Assembly: GCA_019636385.1 (NCBI GenBank)
Contig: JAHBXT010000001.1
Coordinates: forward strand, 558,001 to 622,000
DNA: 64,000 bases
Direction of reading: 5' to 3'
Origin: Pirellulaceae bacterium
GTDB lineage: Bacteria > Planctomycetota > Planctomycetia > Pirellulales > Pirellulaceae
Positions 1-8,723 of the stretch are shown here, one piece after another. Each line of letters opens with the position of its first letter. Within the stretch, counting starts at the first letter, position 1. A program made the translations under genes and the position numbers. Under the pieces are notes generated by a model. It was not told the DNA's origin, made no database searches, and was given only the letters and a program-made list of their open reading frames with translations.

Positions 1-641
1 ACGGGCACGCTGGCCAGCGTTTGGTGGCGAAACATTCGCAACCAGTTCTGCAGTCCGTGCCGCGCGTCCTCCAGTCGCGTGGGACGATCGAACAGTTCTG
101 CGGAGCGAACTTCAAAGCCGGTCTGCTCCAATAGCCCAGTGTATTGGCTGATGCTGGGAAAATAATTCTCGGCTGACACCGGTTGACCGGTCATTTCCAA
201 AATCACATCTTGCAATGCACCAACGATTCGCTGCACGTTACCGCGACCGCCGAATTCAACAACCAGTCGTCCAGCCGGCTTGAGCAGTGCCGCCATACAC
301 TGAGCGGCTTGCTCGGCGCGATGCACCCAATGCAATGCAGCATTCGAAAAGATGGCGTCGAAGGTCGGCTGTCCGTGATACTTGGAAATATCAGCCTCGA
401 TGAACTGGATATGGGGATAGAGCCGATTGGCCTGGGCAATCATTTCCGACGAGCTATCCAAGCCCACTACCTCTGCACCGGATAACGCGATTTTACTTGT
501 CAGGTGTCCAGTCCCACAACCGACGTCCAAAATCCGCTCGCCTGCCTGAGGTGCCAACAGCTCCAATACTCCAGCGCCCAACTGACTCACAAAAGCGTGC
601 TTACCGTCGTACAGTCCGGCGTCCCACTGGGTTTTGCTCAT
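1..641 (-). CDS. class I SAM-dependent methyltransferase (3' end outside window)
   Basis: Partial gene: it starts at ATG 641 and runs off the left edge after 213 codons without a stop. Residues 37-48 are the SAM-binding motif I (ILDVGCGTGHLT), followed by the acidic ribose-binding loop GLDSS and then a NAALHWV segment. This order is typical of small-molecule methyltransferases of the trans-aconitate methyltransferase type; the substrate cannot be read from the sequence. The start is well supported: GGAGGG lies about ten bases upstream (651-656). It is the last gene of a minus-strand run with the NMT1-like lipoprotein and folP. The family call is firm; the function is inference. Confidence 0.85.
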   Translation of the reverse strand, partial: MSKTQWDAGLYDGKHAFVSQLGAGVLELLAPQAGERILDVGCGTGHLTSKIALSGAEVVGLDSSSEMIAQANRLYPHIQFIEADISKYHGQPTFDAIFSNAALHWVHRAEQAAQCMAALLKPAGRLVVEFGGRGNVQRIVGALQDVILEMTGQPVSAENYFPSISQYTGLLEQTGFEVRSAELFDRPTRLEDARHGLQNWLRMFRHQTLASVP

Positions 642-755
642 TAGAAGTTACCCTCCGACTTGTAGCTACGCTCGCCAGAACATGAACCTGGATCGACATC
701 CCCGCTGCCTGCGCGACAGCAACTGCCCCAAACTTGCTTCGTCATCCGCGCCACC

Positions 756-1781
756 TTACAGCTCGCCCACATCACTACGCAAAAACTCGGTAGTAAAGGC
801 TTTCTCCGGAGCAGCGCGTTCTGTAGTGGATAAGCCCAATTCGACGAACTGCTCTGCCAAGGTGCGCCAGCGCTGCAGACTCATCTGGCCGATGGTGCCA
901 GCATCCGTATCCTGCGGCAGACACAGCGGTCGCAAAGCTTTTACGCCTTCCTCCAGCGCCTGCGCCGTCATTGCGTGCGTGTTGAGTTGCAGGATCAACG
1001 CATTAGTCTGTTCAGGTTGTTGCAAGTATTTTTGCCAACCTTGCTGACATGCGTGGACCATGCGTCGGACTAAGTCCGCATTTTGCGTTATCGACTGCCG
1101 AGTCGCCAACAAACACGAAGCGTACGGATTAAAGCCCACGTCCGATAGCATCATGGACCGCGAATTCACGCCTTGCTGCGCAGCCAGAAGCGGCTCGCTA
1201 AACGAGTAGGCTTGAATCGCCGTATTCTTGTCGGCAATAAAGTTGGCGATGCTGCCGGAATAGGGCACCACCTTGACATCGCGGAGCAGCCCCAAGTGCT
1301 GCATATAATCCACGAATGGACGGCCGACATTGGCTTGCAAAGTCATCCCAGCCAGGCTGCTCAGATCCTTGGCCGCTGATTCGGCATGAACCAAAATGCA
1401 CCGTGGCGTATTTTGCACCGGCGCCAGCAGCGCCACGATGTCGGCCTGCTGCTCACGAAACAGCAATACATCATCGGCATTACCGATGGCAAACTGCGCA
1501 CGCCCGGTCAACAGCTCTTGAGCCACCGGAGAGCTGGGGCCGCCCGGACGAATCTCGACGTCCAACCCAAACTGCTCGAAGATGCCATGTACTTTGGCAG
1601 CGTAAAATCCGCCGTGTTCGACCTCGGGATACCAATTAAGCATCAATACAACAGAATCCAGCGTTTGGCCGTCGCGCGAAGTGGCCTTGGAGGATTCAGT
1701 AGAGCCGCAGCCAGTGAGCGATGCCAGAAACGTCAGGCTCAGAACGGTTAGTAGTTGATAGCAGCGATGGAACTTGCGCAT
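756..1781 (-). CDS. NMT1/THI5-like ABC transporter substrate-binding lipoprotein
   Basis: Predicted periplasmic solute-binding lipoprotein of 341 residues. The start at 1781 is chosen because it begins a clean lipoprotein signal peptide (MRKFHR, hydrophobic stretch, lipobox LTGC); a longer reading from 1874 only adds a non-signal extension. The early mature part has the NMT1/THI5 pattern (LNWYPEVEHGGFYAAK, then GLDVEI), a family that binds pyrimidine precursors of thiamine or aromatic sulfonates. No permease or ATPase gene is adjacent, so its transporter, if any, is encoded elsewhere. It lies between folP and a methyltransferase on the same strand. Ligand unknown. Confidence 0.85.
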   Translation of the reverse strand: MRKFHRCYQLLTVLSLTFLASLTGCGSTESSKATSRDGQTLDSVVLMLNWYPEVEHGGFYAAKVHGIFEQFGLDVEIRPGGPSSPVAQELLTGRAQFAIGNADDVLLFREQQADIVALLAPVQNTPRCILVHAESAAKDLSSLAGMTLQANVGRPFVDYMQHLGLLRDVKVVPYSGSIANFIADKNTAIQAYSFSEPLLAAQQGVNSRSMMLSDVGFNPYASCLLATRQSITQNADLVRRMVHACQQGWQKYLQQPEQTNALILQLNTHAMTAQALEEGVKALRPLCLPQDTDAGTIGQMSLQRWRTLAEQFVELGLSTTERAAPEKAFTTEFLRSDVGEL

Positions 1782-1901
1782 GGCTAGATTAATTGTGTGT
1801 GATTTGATATCGAGAGTACATAAATGCGAACAAGGGTCTTGGTCAGCTGGAGCTAGCTTGGGCTGCGGCGACAAACCGTCGATTGCCGTCGCCGTGGTGG
1901 T

Positions 1902-2759
1902 TCATTCATAACACAGGTTGAAGCAGTGTATTGCATCGACCGTAGCGGCCACGTCGTGGACTCGCAACACATGAACGCCACGACAAGCCATGGCCAGGCT
2001 GATGCCCAGTGTACCAGCATCGCGACTCCGCTGCGTGTCACCGATCAACTTTCCGACAAATCCTTTGCGCGAATGCCCGATCAAGATTGGATAGGAAAGC
2101 TTAAGAAGCCGCTGCACCGACCGCAGTAATTCTAAATTGTGCTGATGTGTCTTACCGAATCCAATGCCTGGGTCCAGACAAATGCGATCGGGGTTGATTC
2201 CTTCCACTTGCAGTTGAGTGGCACGTCGCTGGAGATAGTCGCAGATATCCGAGACGACGTTGTCATAGTGCGGATTGTCCTGCATCGTTTGTGGACTACC
2301 CCGCATGTGCATAACACACACGCCCACGCGGGAGTCAACTGCCAGCGGCAGCATTTCAGGATCGCCCTCCAGTCCGGTAACGTCGTTGATGATCTCAACC
2401 CCCAGATCGATGGCTGCCTGCGCTACCGCTGATTTCGAGGTGTCGATCGACAATGCCGCTGAGGCGCGGCGGCTGAGGGCTTCCAGCACAGGGACGACTC
2501 GCCGCAGCTCTTCGTCTTCAGTTACTGGATGGCTGTAAGGTCGCGTGCTCTCACCACCGACGTCCAAGACGTCCGCCCCCGCATCTTCCAAACGCAGCCC
2601 ATGTTCGACGGCCGCCAAAGCCGTCGGGAATTGGCCGCCATCGGAAAAACTATCGGGTGTCACATTGACGATGCCCATGATGGCCGGCCGCTGCCAAAAT
2701 TCCATTCGGCGAGTGCGCAATTGCCAACTCGGAGCGTATTCGGGATTAAGTTGACGCAT
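1902..2759 (-). CDS. folP: dihydropteroate synthase
   Basis: Cytoplasmic folate-pathway enzyme joining p-aminobenzoate to dihydropterin pyrophosphate. Length 285 residues, normal for the family. All signature blocks are present: NVTPDSFSDGG (32-42), DVGGESTRP (66-74), NDVTG (125-129), DPGIGFGKT (196-204), GHSRKGFVG (228-236) and the closing RVHDV (266-270). The ATG at 2759 gives a short N-terminal extension before the barrel. It is the first gene of a minus-strand run leading into the NMT1-like lipoprotein, about 120 bases apart. The upstream folate enzyme gene folE is at the other end of the window. Confidence 0.97.
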   Translation of the reverse strand: MRQLNPEYAPSWQLRTRRMEFWQRPAIMGIVNVTPDSFSDGGQFPTALAAVEHGLRLEDAGADVLDVGGESTRPYSHPVTEDEELRRVVPVLEALSRRASAALSIDTSKSAVAQAAIDLGVEIINDVTGLEGDPEMLPLAVDSRVGVCVMHMRGSPQTMQDNPHYDNVVSDICDYLQRRATQLQVEGINPDRICLDPGIGFGKTHQHNLELLRSVQRLLKLSYPILIGHSRKGFVGKLIGDTQRSRDAGTLGISLAMACRGVHVLRVHDVAATVDAIHCFNLCYE

Positions 2760-2951
2760 GGCTCACTCTGACTTTCTGGGCAATTAAGGCACTGAATTGG
2801 AGGTGAAAGTGCCATAAGAAACTGGCCAGCCTATCTGTATTCGGTTGGCAATCATTGTATGCTAACGTCAACTGAACCGCAGGGGTTGAGCGGGTCCAAT
2901 CGCGACTGTCGTAATGCCTGACGGCTGACCAATTTCACAGGACATGGAATC

Positions 2952-4331
2952 ATGCAGCGCAGAACTTTATTGAAGGCGGGAGTAGCTGCCGGCCTGTTTC
3001 ACATCGTGCCAAGGCATGTGCTGGGTGGTCCAGGGCATGTGCCACCTAGCGAAAAGATTCACTTGGCCTTGGTTGGCTGCGGCGGTCGAGGACGCGAAGT
3101 ACTGAAAGACATGATGACCCACGACGATGTCCGAGCCATCGCCGTAGCTGATCCAGCTAGAGACTTCTCGACAAAGAGTTACTACTACCGCGACGCAGGC
3201 GGTCGCGAGTCCACTCGGCAGTTGATCGAACAGCGTTATCAACCTGACGACGCTGGCTTTCGCTGTGCGGCCTTTGCGAACTTTGAAGAACTACTGAGTG
3301 AAGTCAAAGACCTGGATGCCATCATCTGTGGAACCCCCGATCATTTGCACGCCTACGTAAGCATCAAGTCCATGCGCGCGGGCAAACACGTGTACTGCGA
3401 AAAACCGCTCACTCACAACATCTGGGAGGCGCGTGAGGTGGCACGCGTGGCCGCAGAAACCGGCTTGGCGACCCAGATGGGTAATCAAGGGCACTCCTCC
3501 GAGGGCATGCGCAAAACTGTGGAATGGATTCAAGCTGGTGCCGTCGGCACAGTGCGTCACGTCAAAGCCTGGGTCGGTGCCAAACGTTGGAATCCGACGC
3601 TGTCAGGTCGGCCTACGGATCAAGAACCGACGCCCGAAGGTTTGGACTGGGACCTGTGGTTGGGGCCACGCGAGCCGATTGCGTTTTCTTCCAAATACTT
3701 CCCAGTTGCCTGGCGAGACTTTTGGGCTTTCGGTAACTCGAACATCGGCGACTTTGCCTGCCACGACCTGGATGCAGCCTGCTGGGCGCTGGACCTGAAG
3801 TATCCGACACGAATCGAATTCTCGCCGGCGGGAACGTGCAACGCCGATATCGGTCCGCATGGCTGCATCGGTTATTACGAATTCCCAGCCACTGCCCATC
3901 GCGCCGCCGTGAAGGTGACGTGGCATGACGGTGGACTGTTGCCCCAACTTCCCAAGCAGTGGCCCAAGGATCAAAAGTTTCCAAGCCGTGGGGTACTTTT
4001 CGAGGGCGATGAAGGCGTGCTGTACTGCGGTGGTGCCGGTGGTGCTCCGCAAGTGGTGGGTCGTCCAGATTATACAGGCCCTGAAGCTTCGATTCCGCGC
4101 GTGGCCAGTCACTCTCGCGATTGGCTGGATGCCATTCGAGGAGGACCAAACACCGGCAGCAATTTTCAGTACGGTGCCAAGTTGACCGAACTGGCCATGC
4201 TGGGCGCGCTGTCGCTGAGAACCGGACAAGCCATCGACTGGGATGGCCCAAACATGACCGCCAGCGATTGCCCCGAAGCAACCGAGATTATCCGCGAGCC
4301 CTACCGCGCTGCCTGGTCATTAAACTCATAG
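2952..4331 (+). CDS. exported Gfo/Idh/MocA-family oxidoreductase
   Basis: NAD(P)-dependent oxidoreductase, 459 residues. The N-terminus has a Tat-type signal (QRRTLLKAG plus a hydrophobic stretch), so it is probably exported folded with its cofactor. A Rossmann fold begins at about residue 35 with VGCGGRG, and the family catalytic motif EKP lies in CEKPLTHN. The C-terminal half matches the alpha/beta substrate domain. Exported members are greatly expanded in planctomycetes and some act in sugar or glycoside metabolism; the substrate here is unknown. It stands alone, divergent from folP. Confidence 0.9.
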   Translation: MQRRTLLKAGVAAGLFHIVPRHVLGGPGHVPPSEKIHLALVGCGGRGREVLKDMMTHDDVRAIAVADPARDFSTKSYYYRDAGGRESTRQLIEQRYQPDDAGFRCAAFANFEELLSEVKDLDAIICGTPDHLHAYVSIKSMRAGKHVYCEKPLTHNIWEAREVARVAAETGLATQMGNQGHSSEGMRKTVEWIQAGAVGTVRHVKAWVGAKRWNPTLSGRPTDQEPTPEGLDWDLWLGPREPIAFSSKYFPVAWRDFWAFGNSNIGDFACHDLDAACWALDLKYPTRIEFSPAGTCNADIGPHGCIGYYEFPATAHRAAVKVTWHDGGLLPQLPKQWPKDQKFPSRGVLFEGDEGVLYCGGAGGAPQVVGRPDYTGPEASIPRVASHSRDWLDAIRGGPNTGSNFQYGAKLTELAMLGALSLRTGQAIDWDGPNMTASDCPEATEIIREPYRAAWSLNS

Positions 4332-4627
4332 CGTGCAGGGAGTGTGCAGCGATCGGCCCCGCAACTCGCGGCAAGATCAACGATGGTCGCGCACGACCCC
4401 CATCGTCCGCGCACCATTGGATGTGATTGCTGAGCGCGCCAGTTGCGGTAATTTCTTCGGTCGTGACATATTCTGCAGGTCGTGCAATGGCAACCCCGTG
4501 CCCCACGGCGCTTATGGTATCTTGGGTAATCACCAGGGTGCGTTTGAGTACAAACGGCAGATCGACGTTTGATCGTCGTGTGAGCACGACCGAATTGTCA
4601 CGGCAATCGCATCACAACATGCTACGG

Positions 4628-4927
4628 CTACGATCCGCCTAGATTACGGAGCATCGACTCGAATTGGCGCTGCATGTTGTTCAGGCCTGTTTCGACCATC
4701 AAATCCTGCTTTTGAGACTTGATAATGGCCAGTGCCAGGGATTGGTTCTCTTGCCAGTCCTGGACATTGAAGCTGCGAATGTCACGATAGGGGATTTCTA
4801 ACTTAGCGGCGATCTTCGGAACCAGATGGAAGGATTCATTCGAGCGAACGACATAGTAATTCTCGGACACTACGATGCCCACAGCGCCCACGATGACACC
4901 AAACAGAAATGTGCTCAGGCGACTCAT
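4628..4927 (-). CDS. small membrane-anchored hypothetical protein
   Basis: 99 residues. The N-terminus is one membrane anchor (MSRLSTFLFGVIVGAVGIVV) followed by a polar, partly helical domain containing the stretch KLEIPYRDIRSFNVQDW. I do not recognise a family. The coding call rests on the clean anchor plus soluble architecture, an AGGAA sequence upstream of the start, and a candidate promoter about 50 bases upstream. It is divergent from yidC. Confidence 0.65.
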   Translation of the reverse strand: MSRLSTFLFGVIVGAVGIVVSENYYVVRSNESFHLVPKIAAKLEIPYRDIRSFNVQDWQENQSLALAIIKSQKQDLMVETGLNNMQRQFESMLRNLGGS

Positions 4928-4974
4928 GCTACTTAAGATTCCTGGTGAAGATTAAAACGCGACCCTTGGGTCCC

Positions 4975-5002
4975 ACTATAACAAGCCGGTTGACTAGTAC
5001 AA
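4975..5002 (-). promoter_or_regulatory. candidate extended -10 promoter for the small membrane protein
   Basis: On the minus strand TGTTATAGT (4975-4983) reads as an extended -10 (TG, one base, TATAGT). A weak -35-like TTGTAC lies 16 bases further upstream. It is about 50 bases before the ATG at 4927. Planctomycete promoters are poorly described, so this is a pattern match only. Confidence 0.35.
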
Positions 5003-5212
5003 ATAGAGAATCTTGCGGGCTATGCCGGGATGTTTGCTGGCTGGGTCAAAGACGGGCCTAGTCAAGAACCGTCAGCGGGCACAGAATAGCGGGTTGGCAG
5101 ACACGGCAATTGGGCAATTAAATAATTACGTTCGAGCGGCAATTTTGACTCTCCTATTTAGATTTTGCCTGCGGGACGCCGCCCCGCACAGGCTGATCGT
5201 TCGAGATGATAC

Positions 5213-7693
5213 GTGGATAGACGCTTCTTTACTTGGATGATGCTGACGACAGGGCTATTTTTCCTGTACCTCAGCATGCAAAAACCGGCTGACGTGAAGC
5301 CCAAGCCAGATGGGCCCGCAAAAGCCGATGTGGTCGAAAAAAATCCACTGCTGCGCGATTCGAATCAAGCTGGCAATGCGGAATTAACAGCTGCTGAGCC
5401 GTCCGGCGCTCTGCCTGAACAGGAGACACCGGCAGCAGCGGCCGTGGAACGGGCCGCCGACGGGTTTCCTTCCCGGTTGGTCACACTGGGTTCAATGGAC
5501 CCACAGAAGAAATATAGTCTGCTGCTGACGCTCAACACCGCCGGTGCCAGCGTCGAGCGCGTCGAGATGGTCGGGCAGTCATCGCCCGGTAAGTTGCTGT
5601 ACAAATCGTTGGAACACACCGGCGGCTACTTGGGTTATCTTGGGCTAGGCGAATCTCTAAACGGATTGCGTGTTCGCTCTGTACCAGACGGTAGCCCCGC
5701 CGCACTTGCACGCTGTGCTGATGTACAGGGCGGACTACAAGTCGACGATCTGTTGCTAAAGATACAAGACTCAACCGTGGTGACTCCAGTTGATGTCGAA
5801 GCCTGCTTGCGAACCATGAAGGCGGGTCAGGTGGTCGAGCTAACCATTAAGCGTGGCGAGCAAGAGCTGAGGTACTCGACGCAACTTTCTCAGGCTCCGC
5901 TAGATGTGTTGCGATCGGTGCCATTTGCCAGCGAGGTTATTCCGGGCAACCGAGAACTGGGCGGACTGCGCACCACATTGGCCGCGATTGACGGCACACA
6001 GATACCGAGTGGCAAGATCGTGCTACCTGCACTGGCGCGAACTTTGGAAGCTGACTGGGAAGTTCAGCCTGTGGACGTTCCGGGGGGCAGCGGTGTCCAA
6101 TTTCGTATGCCCCTACAAAACATGTTGGCGCAAACGGAGCACCCGAAGCTGGAACTTGTCAAGCGCTACCGACTACTTCCGCAATCGGAGTCAGCCGATG
6201 GATTCCTGCTTGATCTGGAGACCAGTGTTGTCAACAGCAACGATCAACCTGTGAAAGTCGCCCTGCGCCAAGAGGGACCGACGGGACTGTCGCTAGAAGG
6301 CTGGTGGTATTCGGTCAAGCTTAGTCAGAGTTTCTTCAGTGGAGCCGGGCATCGCGACGTGGCTTTGTCCGATCACACCGGCGTGCACTCATTGAAGACG
6401 ACTCGCGACGTTTTTTCGTTTGCCAAGAGCAACGCAGCTCAACCGCATTCGATCTTTTTTTCCGAGGGCGAACCGGCTGAGCGACGCAGCCTGAGATATA
6501 TCGGGCTCGATTCGCAATATTTTAACGCCTCGCTGATGCCCTATGAAAAATCGCCGGAATCATTGACGGAATTGGCCCGCGCTGGTGGGCGTGTAATTGG
6601 CGATGTGGAGTCGATCAACAAATCGCAGATACAAGCCGCCAACATCGGCTTCTGGATTGACACGCAGGAGAAATCGCTGGCCGCTGGCGAAAGTTTCACT
6701 CAGCGCTATTCGATCTTTATTGGACCCAAGGACAGCCAAGTCTTGAGCCGCTACGGATTGGAATTGGCGATTGAGTACGGTTGGTTCCCGTGGGTCGCCA
6801 AGCCGTTGGGATGGTTGCTGCATCTGTTTTACAACATCGTCGGCAACTATGGCTTGGCGATCATCATGCTGACGGTCTGTGTGCGATTGGCGATGTTTCC
6901 GCTTGGCCGGCGAGCGGCCGTCACCGGGCAACGCATGCAGGAGTTGCAACCGGAGATCAAGAAGATTAACGAAAAATATCCAGACAACATGGAAAAACGG
7001 GCGAAGGCCATGCAGGAGCTGTATCGCAAGCATGACTTCAAACCTCTGGCTGGTTGCCTACCGATGTTTATCCAACTGCCGATCTTTATTGGCCTGTATC
7101 GCTGTTTGAGCGTGGATGTTTCCTTGCGCCAAGAGCCGCTGATACCTGGGCTGGAATGGTGTTCGAATCTAGCTGGTCCAGACAGATTCTATGACTGGAG
7201 CAGCTGGATGCCTGAGATCATCGCTGGTCGCGGAACAGGTTGGTTCGGTCCGTACTTTAATATCTTGCCGATGGTCACGGTGGTGCTGTTTTTGGTGCAA
7301 CAGAAGATGTTGATGCCCAAAGCCACCGACCCGCAAACGCAGATGACGCAGACGATGATGAAATTCATGACCATCTTCATGGGCGTGATCTTCTTCAAAG
7401 TGCCTGCTGGCCTATGCGTCTATTTCATCACGTCCAGTATTTGGTCGTTGGTCGAACGGCAGATCGTTAAGCGCACCTTGCCGCCACCCAATACGGCAGC
7501 GACGGCCGACAGTGCTGCAGCCGAACCACCACTCAAGCCGCGAGGCCGATTGAGTGAACGAGAGCGAAGGGAAATTGAACCCGACAAACCGAGCGCCATG
7601 GAGAAATGGCGCAGCATGTTGGACAAGCCTTCGGTGCGATCGGGCACACAGCGCGGGCAATCCAGTCGCAAACGCAAGAAGAAAGGCAGCTAG
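5213..7693 (+). CDS. yidC: membrane protein insertase YidC with embedded PDZ-like domain
   Basis: Inner-membrane insertase/chaperone that folds membrane proteins alone or with SecYEG. The start is GTG at 5213, preceded by GAGAT; the N-terminus is the first membrane helix (about residues 7-22). At 826 residues it is well over typical Gram-negative length (about 550). Part of the excess is a PDZ-like domain at about 138-226, with GYLGYLGLG, VPDGSPAALARCADV, LQVDDLLLKI and VVELTIKRG, set inside the periplasmic region. The 60KD-insertase core follows (GNYGLAIIMLTVCVRLAMFP, then ELQPEIKKINEKYPDN, then two more helices). The tail is basic (SSRKRKKKGS), as expected for ribosome contact. Its end overlaps the convergent HTH/TPR gene by four bases. 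No rnpA or rpmH lies upstream. Confidence 0.96.
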   Translation: MDRRFFTWMMLTTGLFFLYLSMQKPADVKPKPDGPAKADVVEKNPLLRDSNQAGNAELTAAEPSGALPEQETPAAAAVERAADGFPSRLVTLGSMDPQKKYSLLLTLNTAGASVERVEMVGQSSPGKLLYKSLEHTGGYLGYLGLGESLNGLRVRSVPDGSPAALARCADVQGGLQVDDLLLKIQDSTVVTPVDVEACLRTMKAGQVVELTIKRGEQELRYSTQLSQAPLDVLRSVPFASEVIPGNRELGGLRTTLAAIDGTQIPSGKIVLPALARTLEADWEVQPVDVPGGSGVQFRMPLQNMLAQTEHPKLELVKRYRLLPQSESADGFLLDLETSVVNSNDQPVKVALRQEGPTGLSLEGWWYSVKLSQSFFSGAGHRDVALSDHTGVHSLKTTRDVFSFAKSNAAQPHSIFFSEGEPAERRSLRYIGLDSQYFNASLMPYEKSPESLTELARAGGRVIGDVESINKSQIQAANIGFWIDTQEKSLAAGESFTQRYSIFIGPKDSQVLSRYGLELAIEYGWFPWVAKPLGWLLHLFYNIVGNYGLAIIMLTVCVRLAMFPLGRRAAVTGQRMQELQPEIKKINEKYPDNMEKRAKAMQELYRKHDFKPLAGCLPMFIQLPIFIGLYRCLSVDVSLRQEPLIPGLEWCSNLAGPDRFYDWSSWMPEIIAGRGTGWFGPYFNILPMVTVVLFLVQQKMLMPKATDPQTQMTQTMMKFMTIFMGVIFFKVPAGLCVYFITSSIWSLVERQIVKRTLPPPNTAATADSAAAEPPLKPRGRLSERERREIEPDKPSAMEKWRSMLDKPSVRSGTQRGQSSRKRKKKGS

Positions 7694-8649
7694 AGTTCCA
7701 GCGACGGCTGGCGCGATAATCGTGCCCTGGCTTCATCGGCCCACGAACTGGCCGGGGCCAGCTCGATGAACCGCTGCCAGTGCTGGGTGGCGGTGTGTTG
7801 TTGATCGAGTTCATCAAGCGTCCGCGCCAACAAGAAATGCACATCTGCATAATCAGGATAGAGCGCCAGCGCGCCTTGGAAAGCTGCCACGGCTAACTGG
7901 GGCCGGCCACACTCGGCCAACACGCAACCCAAATTGGCGCGGGCCTCAACCAGCATCGGATCCAGCTCGATCGCCATAAAATAGCGTTCGCGTGCTCCGC
8001 CTAAATCGCCTTGGCGATACATGACTTCGGCGAGTTGAAAGCAGATTTCAGCGTCGGGGCCAAACTGAGTTAGGATGGCTCGATAACAGTCAACCGCCTC
8101 GTCCAAGTCCTGCCTGTCTTCGGCTGCCTCTGCTGCTTCCAACATACCGGCCAGCGAATCGAGTGGAGCGGCCGGTTGCGTTGCGGCTGGCTGCACGAAC
8201 TTCAACGTGACCACTTCGACGGTCGGTCTTTCACTGTTTTGGGTAAAGCCAAAGTGAATCTGACCGGTAGCATCTACTTGCTGTGAATCTAACTCCAACA
8301 CCAACCGCTTGCCATCCAGCAAAATTGGCAGACTGCCCAGCGACTGGGCGGGCACGCCGGGCAGTCGTCGCAGAGCCGTGATCTGTTGGACAATCGACTG
8401 TGTTGTTAGGCCCTGCTTGAGCCACTGCGACAACGTTTTCGCGGTGGATAACATGGCATAATCGAAATAGGGAATCTTGTGAACAACTTGAGTCGATTGA
8501 ATCAAGCCAGCTCGGTACCACAAGCGGATAGCGCGCACCGATATTCCCAACATCTGAGCCATCATGGCCGGTGAATACAGTTGCAGTGTGGGCGATTGTG
8601 CCGGTTCGGTGGTGCTGTCACCGGCAGTTCGAGAAGTACGCGTTACCAT
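7690..8649 (-). CDS. MerR-type HTH plus TPR-repeat protein
   Basis: 319 residues from ATG 8649. Residues about 25-60 form a MerR-like winged helix (MMAQMLGISVRAIRLWYRAG, then LIQS and a short wing); residues about 190-315 are TPR repeats (for example GDLGGARERYFMAIELDP). No effector-binding domain of a classic MerR regulator is seen, so the TPR part probably mediates protein contacts. An upstream in-frame extension to 8769 looks like a signal peptide but would overlap the glycosyltransferase and put a DNA-binding domain outside the cytoplasm, so it is rejected. It is downstream of the glycosyltransferase on the same strand. Regulator or scaffold role is inference. Confidence 0.8.
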   Translation of the reverse strand: MVTRTSRTAGDSTTEPAQSPTLQLYSPAMMAQMLGISVRAIRLWYRAGLIQSTQVVHKIPYFDYAMLSTAKTLSQWLKQGLTTQSIVQQITALRRLPGVPAQSLGSLPILLDGKRLVLELDSQQVDATGQIHFGFTQNSERPTVEVVTLKFVQPAATQPAAPLDSLAGMLEAAEAAEDRQDLDEAVDCYRAILTQFGPDAEICFQLAEVMYRQGDLGGARERYFMAIELDPMLVEARANLGCVLAECGRPQLAVAAFQGALALYPDYADVHFLLARTLDELDQQHTATQHWQRFIELAPASSWADEARARLSRQPSLEL

Positions 8650-8723
8650 CGAGTTGACTTTCTTAGATTCAAGCGTGTTGGCGACGTTCGGTTGCGCGAT
8701 GCAGGGCAACAACAGCCAGCCAC

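Noticed and set aside
4288..4587. Minus-strand open frame of 99 residues beyond the oxidoreductase gene
   Set aside because: It overlaps the 3' end of a clear gene, has no recognisable motif, and its C-terminal part is antisense to real coding sequence. The 296-base gap at 4332-4627 holds nothing else I can support.
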